A DNA stretch of 23,791 nucleotides from Archaeoglobales archaeon (GCA_003662985.1 QMZD01000003.1:1-23791); one strand, 5' to 3'. Positions 7,213 through 14,965 are shown, counted from the first letter of the stretch. The notes: generated by a model not told the origin, from the letters alone. Numbers and translations are program-made.

Positions 7213-8099
7213 GACGCCCACCTCACAATTCCATAAATCAAACCGGTTCCAATCCCTAATAAAGCTATCGCATAACCTGTTACGCTTGTTATGGTGATTG
7301 TGGCCTCTATATCACAAGTATAAGTGGCGGTGAATTCCTTGTAAACATTTCCATTATCAGCCGACGCTGTATAGTACAATCCCTGTCCCCCGCACATGCT
7401 GTAAACCGCCCAGTTTGGTGCAGTCGTGTTCGCTACAGAATCTCCCAACGAGTTGGTATAGATTACTTTGTCATCATAGTCCTCATAATTGTCAATAACA
7501 AAGTCCCAGTATACAGGCTCATTGACTGCCGGACTACCATCTCTATAAAGCTTAACCCAGCACTCAACCTGATCGCCAGGTTTTACATCCGGATATCCCC
7601 CATAATATACCTGCACTCCGTTTATCTTCATCGCAGCATACATCGTATAGGCCAGGAGCTTTACTTCTAAACCTTTGTCAAATCTCTCTTGAATCGCAAG
7701 CGATGGAGAGCTACCAGTCCTGACATACACTCCCCTGTTGTTTGCAAGAACCGGTGGGAGAAGGTTTGGATCCGGGCGGGGAATTGTTATGTCTCCCTTT
7801 ACCATGAATGTAACGTTAACTCTGTTCTCTCCAGGAATCAAAACAACATCTTTCTTTCCCAAAACCTGATCCGGCCAGTTTTTGGTGTCGAGCATTACCT
7901 CAACACTCGTCTTCTCCTGCCTGTCAGAATAGATTACAGTCCTTGCTTCGCACAAAACATTAATCGGAATCTCATCAGCCCTTCTATCGTTGCAGTAAAA
8001 CTCAACAGATTTTATAACAGAAGTTGCAGAAACCGGAAAAATGAGTGCATAACCAACAAAACCAAGAATAAAAAAGATGAATAAAGCTTTAAAGCTCAC
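7209..8099 (-). CDS. Secreted, C-terminally anchored surface protein (paralogue B)
   Basis: The 296-residue product has a hydrophobic signal segment (about 4-25), a beta-rich extracellular domain and a C-terminal helix preceded by ITITSVTGYAIA. It is a paralogue of the protein at 3840-4760, with the same NWPD, NNRGVYV, APNWA and CGGQG motifs and matching cysteines. GTG 8099 overlaps the stop of the winged-helix gene (GTGA) and has GGAAGG nine bases upstream; ATG 8108 in the same frame is possible but abuts that site. A much longer frame back to 8345 exists but lies wholly inside the winged-helix gene. The likely role is as an envelope or surface protein; whether A and B form a heteromer is open. 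Confidence 0.8.
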   Translation of the reverse strand: MSFKALFIFFILGFVGYALIFPVSATSVIKSVEFYCNDRRADEIPINVLCEARTVIYSDRQEKTSVEVMLDTKNWPDQVLGKKDVVLIPGENRVNVTFMVKGDITIPRPDPNLLPPVLANNRGVYVRTGSSPSLAIQERFDKGLEVKLLAYTMYAAMKINGVQVYYGGYPDVKPGDQVECWVKLYRDGSPAVNEPVYWDFVIDNYEDYDDKVIYTNSLGDSVANTTAPNWAVYSMCGGQGLYYTASADNGNVYKEFTATYTCDIEATITITSVTGYAIALLGIGTGLIYGIVRWAS

Positions 8100-8356
8100 A
8101 AGGGGCATCCTTCCAGCCCCTTCTGCGTTATCCTGTAGCGGTACATGTCCTGGGCTCGGTTCTCCGTAGGGGCAACTACCCTTTCCTCTTCCACACACCC
8201 CCTCGCAATGAGGTTCTTTTCCTTCTCCTTCAGGTGGTAATACACCGTGTACCATTGTCTTCCCAGCTCCCTCTGGATTTGCCTCATCGAGCGTGGCTTT
8301 CCGTCGCTGAGGAGTTCCAAGATGTCGCCTTCCACACTGCCCCAAATCCTAACCAT
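8096..8356 (-). CDS. Winged-helix DNA-binding protein
   Basis: This 86-residue protein reads as a compact ArsR/PadR-like winged helix: a first helix (VEGDILELLSDGKPRSM), a helix-turn-helix (MRQIQRELGRQWYTVYYHL), then a wing and a final YRITQKGLEG that is typical of the 'Y-x-L/I-T-x-x-G' end of such domains. It probably binds DNA as a dimer and may control the surface-protein block in which it lies or the divergent promoter region at 9080-9220. It starts two bases after the upstream stop, with GGAG about ten bases before the ATG, and its stop overlaps the next start. Confidence 0.75.
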   Translation of the reverse strand: MVRIWGSVEGDILELLSDGKPRSMRQIQRELGRQWYTVYYHLKEKEKNLIARGCVEEERVVAPTENRAQDMYRYRITQKGLEGCPL

Positions 8357-8358
8357 CT

Positions 8359-8802
8359 TCAGAAAACTCCAGATTTGGCCTCTTTCTCCAACCCCTTCTC
8401 TATGAACTCTTTAACATCCTCTGAGAGCTTGTACTCCTTCTTCACTCCATCATATCCAAGCTGATCCATACAGTAATCCATGAATCCGTAGACGTCCTTC
8501 CTTGTATCTATCAGGCCAGCATCCTCGGCCTTATCCAGCAAAGATGCACAGACGCGAAATGCAACCATCCTCTTCACATAGCCCTCAGGGATGCCCGATG
8601 TTTTCACCCTCTTGGCATCCCTAACGCTCGAGAAGGATCTCGGGCCTCCGCTGGCATTCTCAATAAGAATGGTCTGGCACTTGTACTCCTGGTCATCCGA
8701 GAGGGTACCAATGACCCCCTCGCTCCATAGAATCAGCTCATCATCAATTTTATAACCATGGCACAGCCTAAAGGCTTTATTTGCGTCTGTTACTAATCCC
8801 AT
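8359..8802 (-). CDS. Hypothetical soluble protein (147 aa)
   Basis: The product is a soluble alpha/beta-looking protein with five cysteines, a central basic segment (SVRDAKRVKTSG) and a charged, helical C-terminus (LSEDVKEFIEKGLEKEAK). I do not recognise it. There is no good ribosome binding site before ATG 8802; instead an A/T-only stretch (8803-8820) separates it from the upstream gene. A downstream start is possible but no better site is visible. Its position second in the leftward operon, before a regulator and the surface genes, suggests an accessory or regulatory role. Confidence 0.6.
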   Translation of the reverse strand: MGLVTDANKAFRLCHGYKIDDELILWSEGVIGTLSDDQEYKCQTILIENASGGPRSFSSVRDAKRVKTSGIPEGYVKRMVAFRVCASLLDKAEDAGLIDTRKDVYGFMDYCMDQLGYDGVKKEYKLSEDVKEFIEKGLEKEAKSGVF

Positions 8803-8807
8803 GAAAA

Positions 8808-8820
8808 TTTAAAAAAATTT
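8808..8820 (-). terminator. Possible intra-operon T-tract terminator
   Basis: On the minus strand, immediately after the 86-aa gene, the sequence reads AAATTTTTTTAAATTTT. Archaeal RNA polymerase terminates efficiently at U-tracts, so part of the transcripts may stop here and leave the first gene expressed more than the rest. It could also be simply an AT-rich spacer. Confidence 0.3.
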
Positions 8821-9079
8821 ACTCCCTCTTTTTGGCAGTGCCCATCTCAATTGACTTCCTTCTCATGCAAGAAACAAACGCCATTCCCTTCTTGCCCTTG
8901 CAAGCCCTTGCAACCTTTGCGTTCTGTCCGACATAGCTTTGGAGATGTGGCGGCACCTCACCCTCCGGGAAAGACTCGGGTTTTATAACAACCTTCCCAG
9001 GAGATGTCGAAATCCCATATACAGAATACCCCTCGTGGTCTAGAGCCAGCAACTGGTCCATATCTATATTCAACTTCAC
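8819..9079 (-). CDS. Small basic hypothetical protein (86 aa)
   Basis: This is the first gene of the leftward operon. The N-terminal half is acidic and beta-like (MKLNIDMDQLLALDHEG), and the C-terminal third is basic with two cysteines (RACKGKKGMAFVSCMRRKS), a pattern that could bind nucleic acid or a metal. I chose GTG 9079 because GGAGGTG at 9086-9092 stands six bases before it; the in-frame GTG at 9088 overlaps that site. A TATA-like box on the minus strand at 9121-9131 would start transcription near 9100. Family unknown. Confidence 0.6.
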   Translation of the reverse strand: MKLNIDMDQLLALDHEGYSVYGISTSPGKVVIKPESFPEGEVPPHLQSYVGQNAKVARACKGKKGMAFVSCMRRKSIEMGTAKKRE

Positions 9080-9120
9080 TTCTTCCACCTCCTACAGTTT
9101 TAATGAATCTATCACGACAC

Positions 9121-9131
9121 AAATATAAAAA
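9121..9131 (-). promoter_or_regulatory. TATA box for the leftward operon
   Basis: Read on the minus strand this is TTTTTATATTT. A start about 26 bases downstream, near 9100, would leave a short leader with the GGAGGTG at 9086-9092. It faces away from the promoter of the 591-aa gene, so both operons can be controlled from one 132-base region. Confidence 0.5.
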
Positions 9132-9190
9132 TATTGCTGGAAGAATTTCCACATTTGGGAATTATACCACTTATGGATATTTTCCCATAA

Positions 9191-9200
9191 TTTTAAATAC
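9191..9200 (+). promoter_or_regulatory. TATA box of a leaderless gene
   Basis: TTTTAAATAC is centred about 26 bases before ATG 9221, exactly the distance expected between a TATA box and the transcription start. There is no ribosome binding site between them, so the mRNA probably begins at the start codon. The preceding CCCATAA could serve as the BRE. Confidence 0.6.
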
Positions 9201-9220
9201 TTGTAGGAAAAATAGCATTT

Positions 9221-10996
9221 ATGCGGTTAAGGAGGGCTTGGATTGTTCTTATTGTGCTGGGGCTTTTCGCCCTCATGATTACACCGGCAATGGCCCAGGT
9301 GAGCATTTCTCCCGTTCTGGTGGACAAGTCAATAAGCGATGATTATTACGTTAGTATTAGGATTACAAACGAGAACCCTGCAAGCCTCGACGTTACAGTA
9401 GAAAAGTCCAGCTCAATATCTTCGTGGGTTGATGTTAGTCCCGAGAGCATTACAATTCCCGCAAACTCTTCTGCAAACGTTACACTGCATCTGAAGCCAA
9501 ACACCTACAGCGGGAGGCTTTACTACTTCTGGACCTACACCCACAATAATGTAACTCACCAGGGTGTAATCGAGCAACCCGTGTCGGTTACCGTTGTTTA
9601 CAAGGATGTTGAGGTTTACCCAAAGACCATAAGGGAGGATGTAATCAAGGGCGAGCTCAAGACTGTATACGTCATCCTCACGAATAAGAATGCCGTTGAT
9701 GTTGATGTGAGCGTCGACTGGAAGGGAGATGTTATCAAGGATGTGAGCGACTACACCTTCACAATAGAGGCAGACTCAAGCAAAACGCTTGAGGTGAAGC
9801 TAAACGGTGTCGATGGGAGGGGAACAATAACCTACGAGTTTGAATACCCGGATGAGGAGAGAAAATATGAGCAGGATGTGTATGTCTACACTTACGAGTC
9901 TGCACATGTTAAAGACTTAGAGGAGCAAATAGATCAACTGAAGAAGGAGAACCAGGATTTGAAGAGTCAAATTGACCAGCTTAAGAAGGAAAATCAGGAT
10001 TTGAAGTTTATGGGTGAGCTTCCCTCAGAGATTAAAATCGAAAACGATAAGGCCTATGCGAACAAGGAGTTCAGGGTCAAAGTCAGCGGGAAAAAGGGCA
10101 ACTCTTGGATTGCCCTTGATAAGGTTCCCGTTGGTTTCGAGGATTATGTTAAGTTCACCGACTCCAGTGGGGTCGTTTACTTCACGCCCAAAACAGCCGG
10201 GCAGCACTCCATCAAGGTATACGACAGGTTCGGCAACATAAAAAGGGAGAAGATAATTGAGGTGCAAAAATCAAACATAACGCTCAACCTTCCAGACTTT
10301 AGCGTTGGGAAAAAGGCCATAATAACTCTTCCAGAGCCCGGAACCGTAACCATATATAGAGACGGGCACAAGATTGTCACCCTGGAGGGGAGGGATAAGT
10401 ACAACTTCACGGTTGACATGCCGGGAGATTATGATGTTGTTTACTCCTCCCCATCCTATGTGGGAAAGGGGAGCTTCATGGCCAAGGGGAAGGTTAGAAT
10501 TAGCGCCACAATAAACGGCGTGCAGGTTAAATCCGGGGCAAAGGTACCACCAGGTTCAACGATTCAAATCGGTTTTGTCTACGCCAGTGGTAAGCCGGCA
10601 AAGGGTGTTGTTGCAGAGATAAGTATGCCTGCAACGGCCTATGGGATAGATGAGAAGTGGGCAGTTCTGTTTGCCCTATTCAGCAGCAACCAGAGGTTTT
10701 CCCCTCCCTACAACATAGTAACTACCAAAGAAGTTGACGGATCCATGACTCTGGTAATTCCGGAGAAGGCGAGCGGTGTTTTGAGGATCAAGCTCCAGAG
10801 TGATGATTATATAACGAGTGATGAGTTTACCCTGTTTATCGAACCAAAGGGGATTGATTGGTTCTACTACATTGGATTGAGTGCTTTGAGCGGGTTTATA
10901 ATCTTCATGGCCATGCTTTACAAAGACTACAGGGGGATAAAGACCAAGCTGAAGAAAATAAGGAGGAGGAAGAAGGGCTATGGCCCGCCAACCTAA
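9221..10996 (+). CDS. Large anchored Ig-like/coiled-coil surface protein
   Basis: The 591-residue product has a signal peptide (about 1-25, ending AMAQ), two beta-sandwich domains at about 27-125 and 128-225 resembling NEW3/Ig-like modules (ITIPANSSANVTLHLKP), a short coiled coil at about 229-264 made of two near-identical 14-residue units, further beta domains up to about 545, a membrane helix at about 549-567 and a basic cytoplasmic tail (KKIRRRKK). This is the plan of a type I surface glycoprotein, probably a trimeric or dimeric stalk. It starts a long rightward operon from a leaderless promoter and overlaps the AbrB-like gene. Virion spike or cell-surface protein are both possible. Confidence 0.8.
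   Translation: MRLRRAWIVLIVLGLFALMITPAMAQVSISPVLVDKSISDDYYVSIRITNENPASLDVTVEKSSSISSWVDVSPESITIPANSSANVTLHLKPNTYSGRLYYFWTYTHNNVTHQGVIEQPVSVTVVYKDVEVYPKTIREDVIKGELKTVYVILTNKNAVDVDVSVDWKGDVIKDVSDYTFTIEADSSKTLEVKLNGVDGRGTITYEFEYPDEERKYEQDVYVYTYESAHVKDLEEQIDQLKKENQDLKSQIDQLKKENQDLKFMGELPSEIKIENDKAYANKEFRVKVSGKKGNSWIALDKVPVGFEDYVKFTDSSGVVYFTPKTAGQHSIKVYDRFGNIKREKIIEVQKSNITLNLPDFSVGKKAIITLPEPGTVTIYRDGHKIVTLEGRDKYNFTVDMPGDYDVVYSSPSYVGKGSFMAKGKVRISATINGVQVKSGAKVPPGSTIQIGFVYASGKPAKGVVAEISMPATAYGIDEKWAVLFALFSSNQRFSPPYNIVTTKEVDGSMTLVIPEKASGVLRIKLQSDDYITSDEFTLFIEPKGIDWFYYIGLSALSGFIIFMAMLYKDYRGIKTKLKKIRRRKKGYGPPT
9926..10006 (+). repeat. In-frame duplicated 14-residue coiled-coil unit
   Basis: The units at 9926-9967 and 9968-10006 encode QIDQLKKENQDLK twice, with Ser between. 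The DNA copies differ only at synonymous third positions (for example CAACTG against CAGCTT), so the protein sequence has been kept while the DNA drifted. Confidence 0.85.
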
Positions 10997-11327
10997 CAGC
11001 CAACCTAATAGGCAAAAAAAAGAGCCCGGGTTGTGGACCGGAGTGGTAGACTCCCGGGGAAGAATATACGTCAGAAAGGTTGGCCTTTGCGATGGAGAGA
11101 GGGTCGTCTTCATAGAACACATGGGAAATGTGTTTATAAGCAGGGACTACAACATAATCGGCAAGGGAACCGTAAACGATGGGAGGCTGTTCCTCAGCAA
11201 AAAGGTGAGGGAGAAGCTCAATCTCAACCCTGGAGATACGTTTGCGATAATCAAAGAGAAGGAGATAAACTCCACTCACTCTGCCAATTTGAGGCTTGCC
11301 AAGGTTGTTGGTATTCGTGAAGAGTGA
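10980..11327 (+). CDS. Tandem SpoVT/AbrB-like protein
   Basis: The 115-residue protein contains a clear AbrB-type swapped-hairpin segment at about 61-93: GKGTVNDGRLFLSKKVREKL followed by NLNPGDTFAII, matching the 'G(R)ixiPkxxRexLgixpGD' consensus. An earlier stretch at about 20-55 (GVVDSRGRIYVRK ... LCDGERVVFIE) looks like a second, degenerate copy, so one chain may form the full pseudodimeric fold. The N-terminus is a polar tail rich in Gln, Asn and Pro. It overlaps the end of the 591-aa gene by 17 bases. AbrB proteins bind operator DNA, often to control their own operon; a structural role in nucleoprotein is the alternative. Confidence 0.7.
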   Translation: MARQPNSQPNRQKKEPGLWTGVVDSRGRIYVRKVGLCDGERVVFIEHMGNVFISRDYNIIGKGTVNDGRLFLSKKVREKLNLNPGDTFAIIKEKEINSTHSANLRLAKVVGIREE

Positions 11328-11345
11328 AGATAAAAGGGTGATGCG

Positions 11346-12242
11346 ATGAGGCTCTTTGCCAAGGGGATTGATGATGATGAGAAGGAGATGATCGATCTGG
11401 CCAAGAAGTGGTGTAAGGCATTAACAAAGCTCCCCGAGGCTGGACTTGGCATTCTCATAAGGGCCAATGGCCAGTTCGGTGGTATAATCTACAAGTCTGA
11501 GAGAAAGGTTGTGGATGGCGTATATAGGCAATCAATACACCTAGTAAGGCCGGATGGAAGTTTAGCATCCGAATATTTAGATTACATGCCGGATCCAAAC
11601 GGAGAGCCTGAGGATTGTCAACCCTTTCACCTAGATGCTCCCTTCATTTTGACTTCTAGAAACAGCCCCGGAATTGATGATGACCCGAGCAACTTCACCT
11701 GGCTGATCCTGGGCCACAGGGCCTCCCACCTAATGAGACTCAGGGATGATCTAATAAGGTCGCAGAACGAGATTCAGGATTTGAACCACAAACTCGAGAT
11801 GGCAAGGCTAACCGTTGAAAGGCAGAAGAGTGAAATTAATGCTCTATCTGAGAAGGTTAGGATCCTGGAGGAGGATGTTGATCGCCTCTCTAGGGAGAAC
11901 AACATCTTAAAGGAGTCAATTGCCCAGCTCGAGATGATTGCAAAGGAGCAAATGTTCCGCGGGTATTCTGCCGAAAAAGGATTGGAGCTTGCTCTCAAGA
12001 GGGCCGAGCAGGTTGGAGCGAGTCAGGTTATGGGTGTGAGGGAGAAGCTCAACGAAGTGCTGGAGATGCACAAGGAAATTGGAGAGAAGACCCTTGCAAT
12101 GAGTGGCGGACTGGAAATCTCCCGCAGCCTGGAGGAGGTTTTAAGAAGAGTTGAGGACCTCGGCAACAGACTCAACGTTTTACAGAGCAGGATTGAAAAG
12201 CAGGTTGGGCCTATAAAAGCCAAGGAAGAGGAGAGTGAGTGA
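11346..12242 (+). CDS. Coiled-coil protein with small N-terminal domain
   Basis: The 298-residue product has a globular domain (about 1-130) followed by a long coiled coil (about 138-210), where hydrophobic heptads are easy to follow (EINALSEKVRILEEDVDRL), and a second helical region (about 235-290) ending in an acidic tail. The start has GGGTGAT eight bases upstream, and the stop overlaps the ATPase start (GTGA). Coupled translation with the ATPase, whose own N-terminal half is helical, suggests the two proteins interact. The N-terminal domain is not recognised. Confidence 0.75.
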   Translation: MRLFAKGIDDDEKEMIDLAKKWCKALTKLPEAGLGILIRANGQFGGIIYKSERKVVDGVYRQSIHLVRPDGSLASEYLDYMPDPNGEPEDCQPFHLDAPFILTSRNSPGIDDDPSNFTWLILGHRASHLMRLRDDLIRSQNEIQDLNHKLEMARLTVERQKSEINALSEKVRILEEDVDRLSRENNILKESIAQLEMIAKEQMFRGYSAEKGLELALKRAEQVGASQVMGVREKLNEVLEMHKEIGEKTLAMSGGLEISRSLEEVLRRVEDLGNRLNVLQSRIEKQVGPIKAKEEESE

Positions 12243-13675
12243 AAATGCCGGCCGTTCCAACTCCTTCCGAGCCTAGGGTTGAGCTCGAGAACTTTCTTGA
12301 CCATAGGAGGAGTTTGGCCGAGCTTATTGAGGCAATAAACCTTGGCGACTGGATGCTTGCCTTAACAAAGGCCAAGGAGTGGAGATCTAAAATCGAGAGC
12401 CTTCTCCTTACTCAATTCTCCGAGCCCAACAAAGTAGCCAGGGAGTTTGAGAGCCTCTACATTAAGATTATAAGGAGAATGCCACACGATATCAAGTGCA
12501 GGGAAATTAGAGAGTCCATCGCATTAATTTTGGACAAGGTTAGCGAGTATGGGCTTTCAATGGGGAAACCCAAACAATCGTATAAGGTTCCAAAAACCCT
12601 CGAGAATCTTGTCAGGGTGATTGACCTACACCTTGGTAGAATTTTCAGCCTTGGGCCGATGAGCAAGGAGTATGCCAATCAGATTGATAACATCAAAACC
12701 TACCTGACGGCTTTGGAGGAGCAGATTAAAATCATCCAAGATGAGGATCCAAAATTAATGGGCCTCGCCGAGCTCTGCTTGAGTGAAATTGCCAACGCTC
12801 GCAATCAGCTCAATGCATTTCTTCTGTCAAAACAAAGCAACAAGGATATAGGCGAGAGTTTCAAGAAGCTAATGGATCAGGTCGGAAAGCTATCTAGAGC
12901 TTTGGAGAGTGATGAGAGGCGCAGGGTGATATATGAGGTCTTCGAGGAGCAGTACGATGTCGATCTCCCAGCCCAACCAAAACCGGTTGAGCTCGAAGAG
13001 GGTGAGGTTGTTCTACCACCAAAGGAACCCATTGAGGGGTTCGACTGGGTTGATGCAGAGTGGGAACAGATTCTAACCCATCCTAAAGTTATTTTAATAA
13101 TTGGGCACCGAGGTGAAGGAAAAAGCAGTGCTGGGTGGAGTATACTGGAGTATTATGCTAGAAAATATGGACTGAGGGCTTATCTAGTGAATATGAAGAG
13201 GAGACCAATCCCGGACCATAAACGAGCTCTTTTACCAGACTGGATAACAATAATTAATGATCCCGATGATGCTCCTCCAAGGAGTGTGATATTTTTAGAT
13301 GAGGTTTACATGCGCTACCACGCTCGAACCACGGCAAGAAGCGACGCCCCAGAGATGGATAAGGTCCTCGAACTTAGTAGGCAAAACGAGCAGACTTTCA
13401 TCTACGTTGCTCAAGAGTCTAGGAAGATTGATCCCAATATATTTAGTAGTATTGATATCCTTTTAATTAAGAGACCAACAGAGTGGAGGGCCAAAAGTGA
13501 GAGGGAGGAGGTTAGAGAGATTGTATCAAAAGCCCTCGAGGAGTTTAAGAAGGTTGATAACCCGAAGAAGTATGTATTTGTACAATCTCACGATCCCTAC
13601 ATCCAAAAGCTCAAAAGGATAGGGCTTGCATCCTTCTGGAGCGAGGAGCTAAGTAGATTTTACGAGGGGTGGTAG
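12239..13675 (+). CDS. P-loop ATPase, packaging or DNA-transfer candidate
   Basis: The 478-residue protein has a helical N-terminal domain (about 1-270) and a RecA-type ATPase domain (about 280-460) with Walker A GHRGEGKSS (289-297), Walker B VIFLDE (350-355) and a sensor-like TFIYVAQESRKID (386-398) with Q392. The domain resembles the HerA/FtsK/Zot group of DNA motors, which includes genome-packaging ATPases of membrane-containing and filamentous viruses. Coupled to the coiled-coil gene upstream and in the same operon as the surface protein, it is the best candidate for moving DNA into virions or across the membrane. GTG 12239 overlaps the upstream stop; ATG 12245 is an alternative. I see no membrane helix. 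Confidence 0.75.
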   Translation: MKMPAVPTPSEPRVELENFLDHRRSLAELIEAINLGDWMLALTKAKEWRSKIESLLLTQFSEPNKVAREFESLYIKIIRRMPHDIKCREIRESIALILDKVSEYGLSMGKPKQSYKVPKTLENLVRVIDLHLGRIFSLGPMSKEYANQIDNIKTYLTALEEQIKIIQDEDPKLMGLAELCLSEIANARNQLNAFLLSKQSNKDIGESFKKLMDQVGKLSRALESDERRRVIYEVFEEQYDVDLPAQPKPVELEEGEVVLPPKEPIEGFDWVDAEWEQILTHPKVILIIGHRGEGKSSAGWSILEYYARKYGLRAYLVNMKRRPIPDHKRALLPDWITIINDPDDAPPRSVIFLDEVYMRYHARTTARSDAPEMDKVLELSRQNEQTFIYVAQESRKIDPNIFSSIDILLIKRPTEWRAKSEREEVREIVSKALEEFKKVDNPKKYVFVQSHDPYIQKLKRIGLASFWSEELSRFYEGW

Positions 13676-13676
13676 C

Positions 13677-14114
13677 TTGCTCGTGGTTGTAAACCCACAC
13701 GAATTCGAGTTTCACTATAAAACCTTCTGTCCCTACTGCAAACGAACCGAGAGGTATCTGCTTAACCCGCTTGAGCTTAAGGGGATAATCCGCCTGGTGA
13801 GGGTAAACATAGATTTGATGCCCAACATTGGCCTAATAAATGAAAACATCAGGTTCTCTCGCTATACCGGCCTCGGAGATAAATCGGCCCCAATATTGAT
13901 TGACAGAAAATGTGGGCTGTACTTCATTCCAATGCAATCAAAAGGCGAGAAAGAGGATGTGAAGAAGGCAATCCAGGAGCTGGCCGACAGCCTCCTGTTT
14001 CACCTCTTTAAGAGCGTTAGGGTCAGAGATGGGAGTGGTGTCAGGTTTCTAAGGCCAGAGGATGTTAAGGATCCTCTGATAATGGAGGCCTGGGGAATGA
14101 GCTATGATCTCTGA
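13677..14114 (+). CDS. Glutaredoxin-like thioredoxin-fold protein
   Basis: The 145-residue protein has the active-site motif C18-P-Y-C21 after a first strand and a cis-proline motif at S70-A-P72-I-L, the two landmarks of the glutaredoxin/thioredoxin fold, plus a further cysteine at C79. The C-terminal 50 residues are extra to a standard glutaredoxin. It is cytoplasmic, with no signal peptide. It follows the ATPase by one base, starting at TTG 13677 with GGGGTGGT upstream; GTG 13683 is possible. It could supply electrons or handle disulfides for the radical SAM enzyme in the same operon or for cysteine-containing virion proteins. The substrate is unknown. Confidence 0.7.
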   Translation: MLVVVNPHEFEFHYKTFCPYCKRTERYLLNPLELKGIIRLVRVNIDLMPNIGLINENIRFSRYTGLGDKSAPILIDRKCGLYFIPMQSKGEKEDVKKAIQELADSLLFHLFKSVRVRDGSGVRFLRPEDVKDPLIMEAWGMSYDL

Positions 14115-14125
14115 GAGGTGGTAAA

Positions 14126-14875
14126 ATGGCCGAGTACTACATAGTCCCGAGGCCCGGATACAGGGAGGAGGACATCTTCAACCTAGGCTTCAACCACAAG
14201 ACGGTGAAGATTGTCAAGATCGTGGATGGGATGGAAGTCGAGAGCCACGTTTACGACGAGATCAACGCTAAAAGGTGGAGGGCCCGCCCTCACCCGGTCT
14301 TCTTCAAGAGAAAGGGATGGGTTGAGATGGAGAGCAGGATCGTAACCTTCCCAGACATTTTCTTCGAGGGGTTCATCTCAGTCGGGTGGTGTCCCTTCAA
14401 GCAGATAATTTACATGTTCTGCGACGAAGCCAGGGCTACTCACAAGGAGGAGATCATAAGCTACATCGTCAGGAGCAAGAAGTATTTGAGGAACAACAAG
14501 CACAACAGGTGGTGGCTCGGGGAGCTAATTGAGTACATGGTGAGGCAGGGCTGGCTAAACAGGCGCGACAGTTTGATTTTGCCCGGCGACAGGAGGATTC
14601 CTATTGGCCCTGACAGAATCATGCTGAAAGAAGGCTACAACCCAATCCACTATCACATGATGCGTCGCATACAGTACAGCGGGAGAGCAACCAGGGGTGA
14701 AATTGGCGACTACATGATTAGGGACCTGGGATTCATCGAGTATGATGTCGTGTTGGACATGAACAGTGAAGAAGTGCTTGATGCTCACCTAAACTACCTG
14801 GAAGAGGAAGGTTATATAAAGGAAGTTGCAAAAGATACATACGAGGTTATTAGACCTCTTGAGAGGTACATCTAA
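14126..14875 (+). CDS. Hypothetical protein with C-terminal winged-helix-like domain
   Basis: The 249-residue product has a beta-rich first half with six Trp over its length, a helical middle (KEEIISYIVRSKKYL, then LGELIEYMVRQGWLN) and an end (about 175-245) that reads as a winged helix: MMRRIQYSGRATRGEIGDYM, then LNYLEEEGYIKEVAKDTYEV. It may bind nucleic acid. A strong site, GAGGTGG, precedes the ATG. It lies directly upstream of the tRNA-Trp gene, with six bases between, so it and the tRNA are very likely on one transcript. I cannot name the family. Confidence 0.7.
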   Translation: MAEYYIVPRPGYREEDIFNLGFNHKTVKIVKIVDGMEVESHVYDEINAKRWRARPHPVFFKRKGWVEMESRIVTFPDIFFEGFISVGWCPFKQIIYMFCDEARATHKEEIISYIVRSKKYLRNNKHNRWWLGELIEYMVRQGWLNRRDSLILPGDRRIPIGPDRIMLKEGYNPIHYHMMRRIQYSGRATRGEIGDYMIRDLGFIEYDVVLDMNSEEVLDAHLNYLEEEGYIKEVAKDTYEVIRPLERYI

Positions 14876-14881
14876 GATAAA

Positions 14882-14953
14882 GGGGACGTAGCTTAGCGGC
14901 CAGAGCGGGGGCCTCCAAAGCCTCTGGCGTCGGTTCAAACCCGACCGTCCCCA
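14882..14953 (+). tRNA. tRNA-Trp (CCA), intronless
   Basis: All parts of the cloverleaf can be paired: acceptor GGGGACG with CGTCCCC, a D stem GCTT/GAGC, an anticodon stem GGGGC/GCCTC around the loop CTCCAAA with anticodon CCA, and a T arm GTCGG-TTCAAAC-CCGAC. The discriminator base is A14953 and CCA is not encoded. The gene is 72 bases with no room for an intron, although euryarchaeal tRNA-Trp genes commonly hold one containing a C/D box guide RNA. It lies between protein genes of one operon and would be released by RNase P and tRNase Z. Confidence 0.93.
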
Positions 14954-14965
14954 TGGAGGTGGAGT

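Noticed and set aside
7209..8345. A 378-aa version of anchored protein B starting at 8345
   Set aside because: The extra 80 residues lie in another frame of the winged-helix gene, lack a signal peptide and would bury the real signal segment.
10676..11279. Two minus-strand frames of 124-148 codons over the AbrB-like gene
   Set aside because: They are antisense to well-supported genes, have no binding sites and give low-complexity, unlikely proteins.
14882..14953. The tRNA gene as attachment site of the integrase
   Set aside because: It lies 3 kb from the integrase in the middle of an operon, and I found no second copy of its 3' half (such as GGTTCAAACCCGACC) near or in the integrase or elsewhere in the window.
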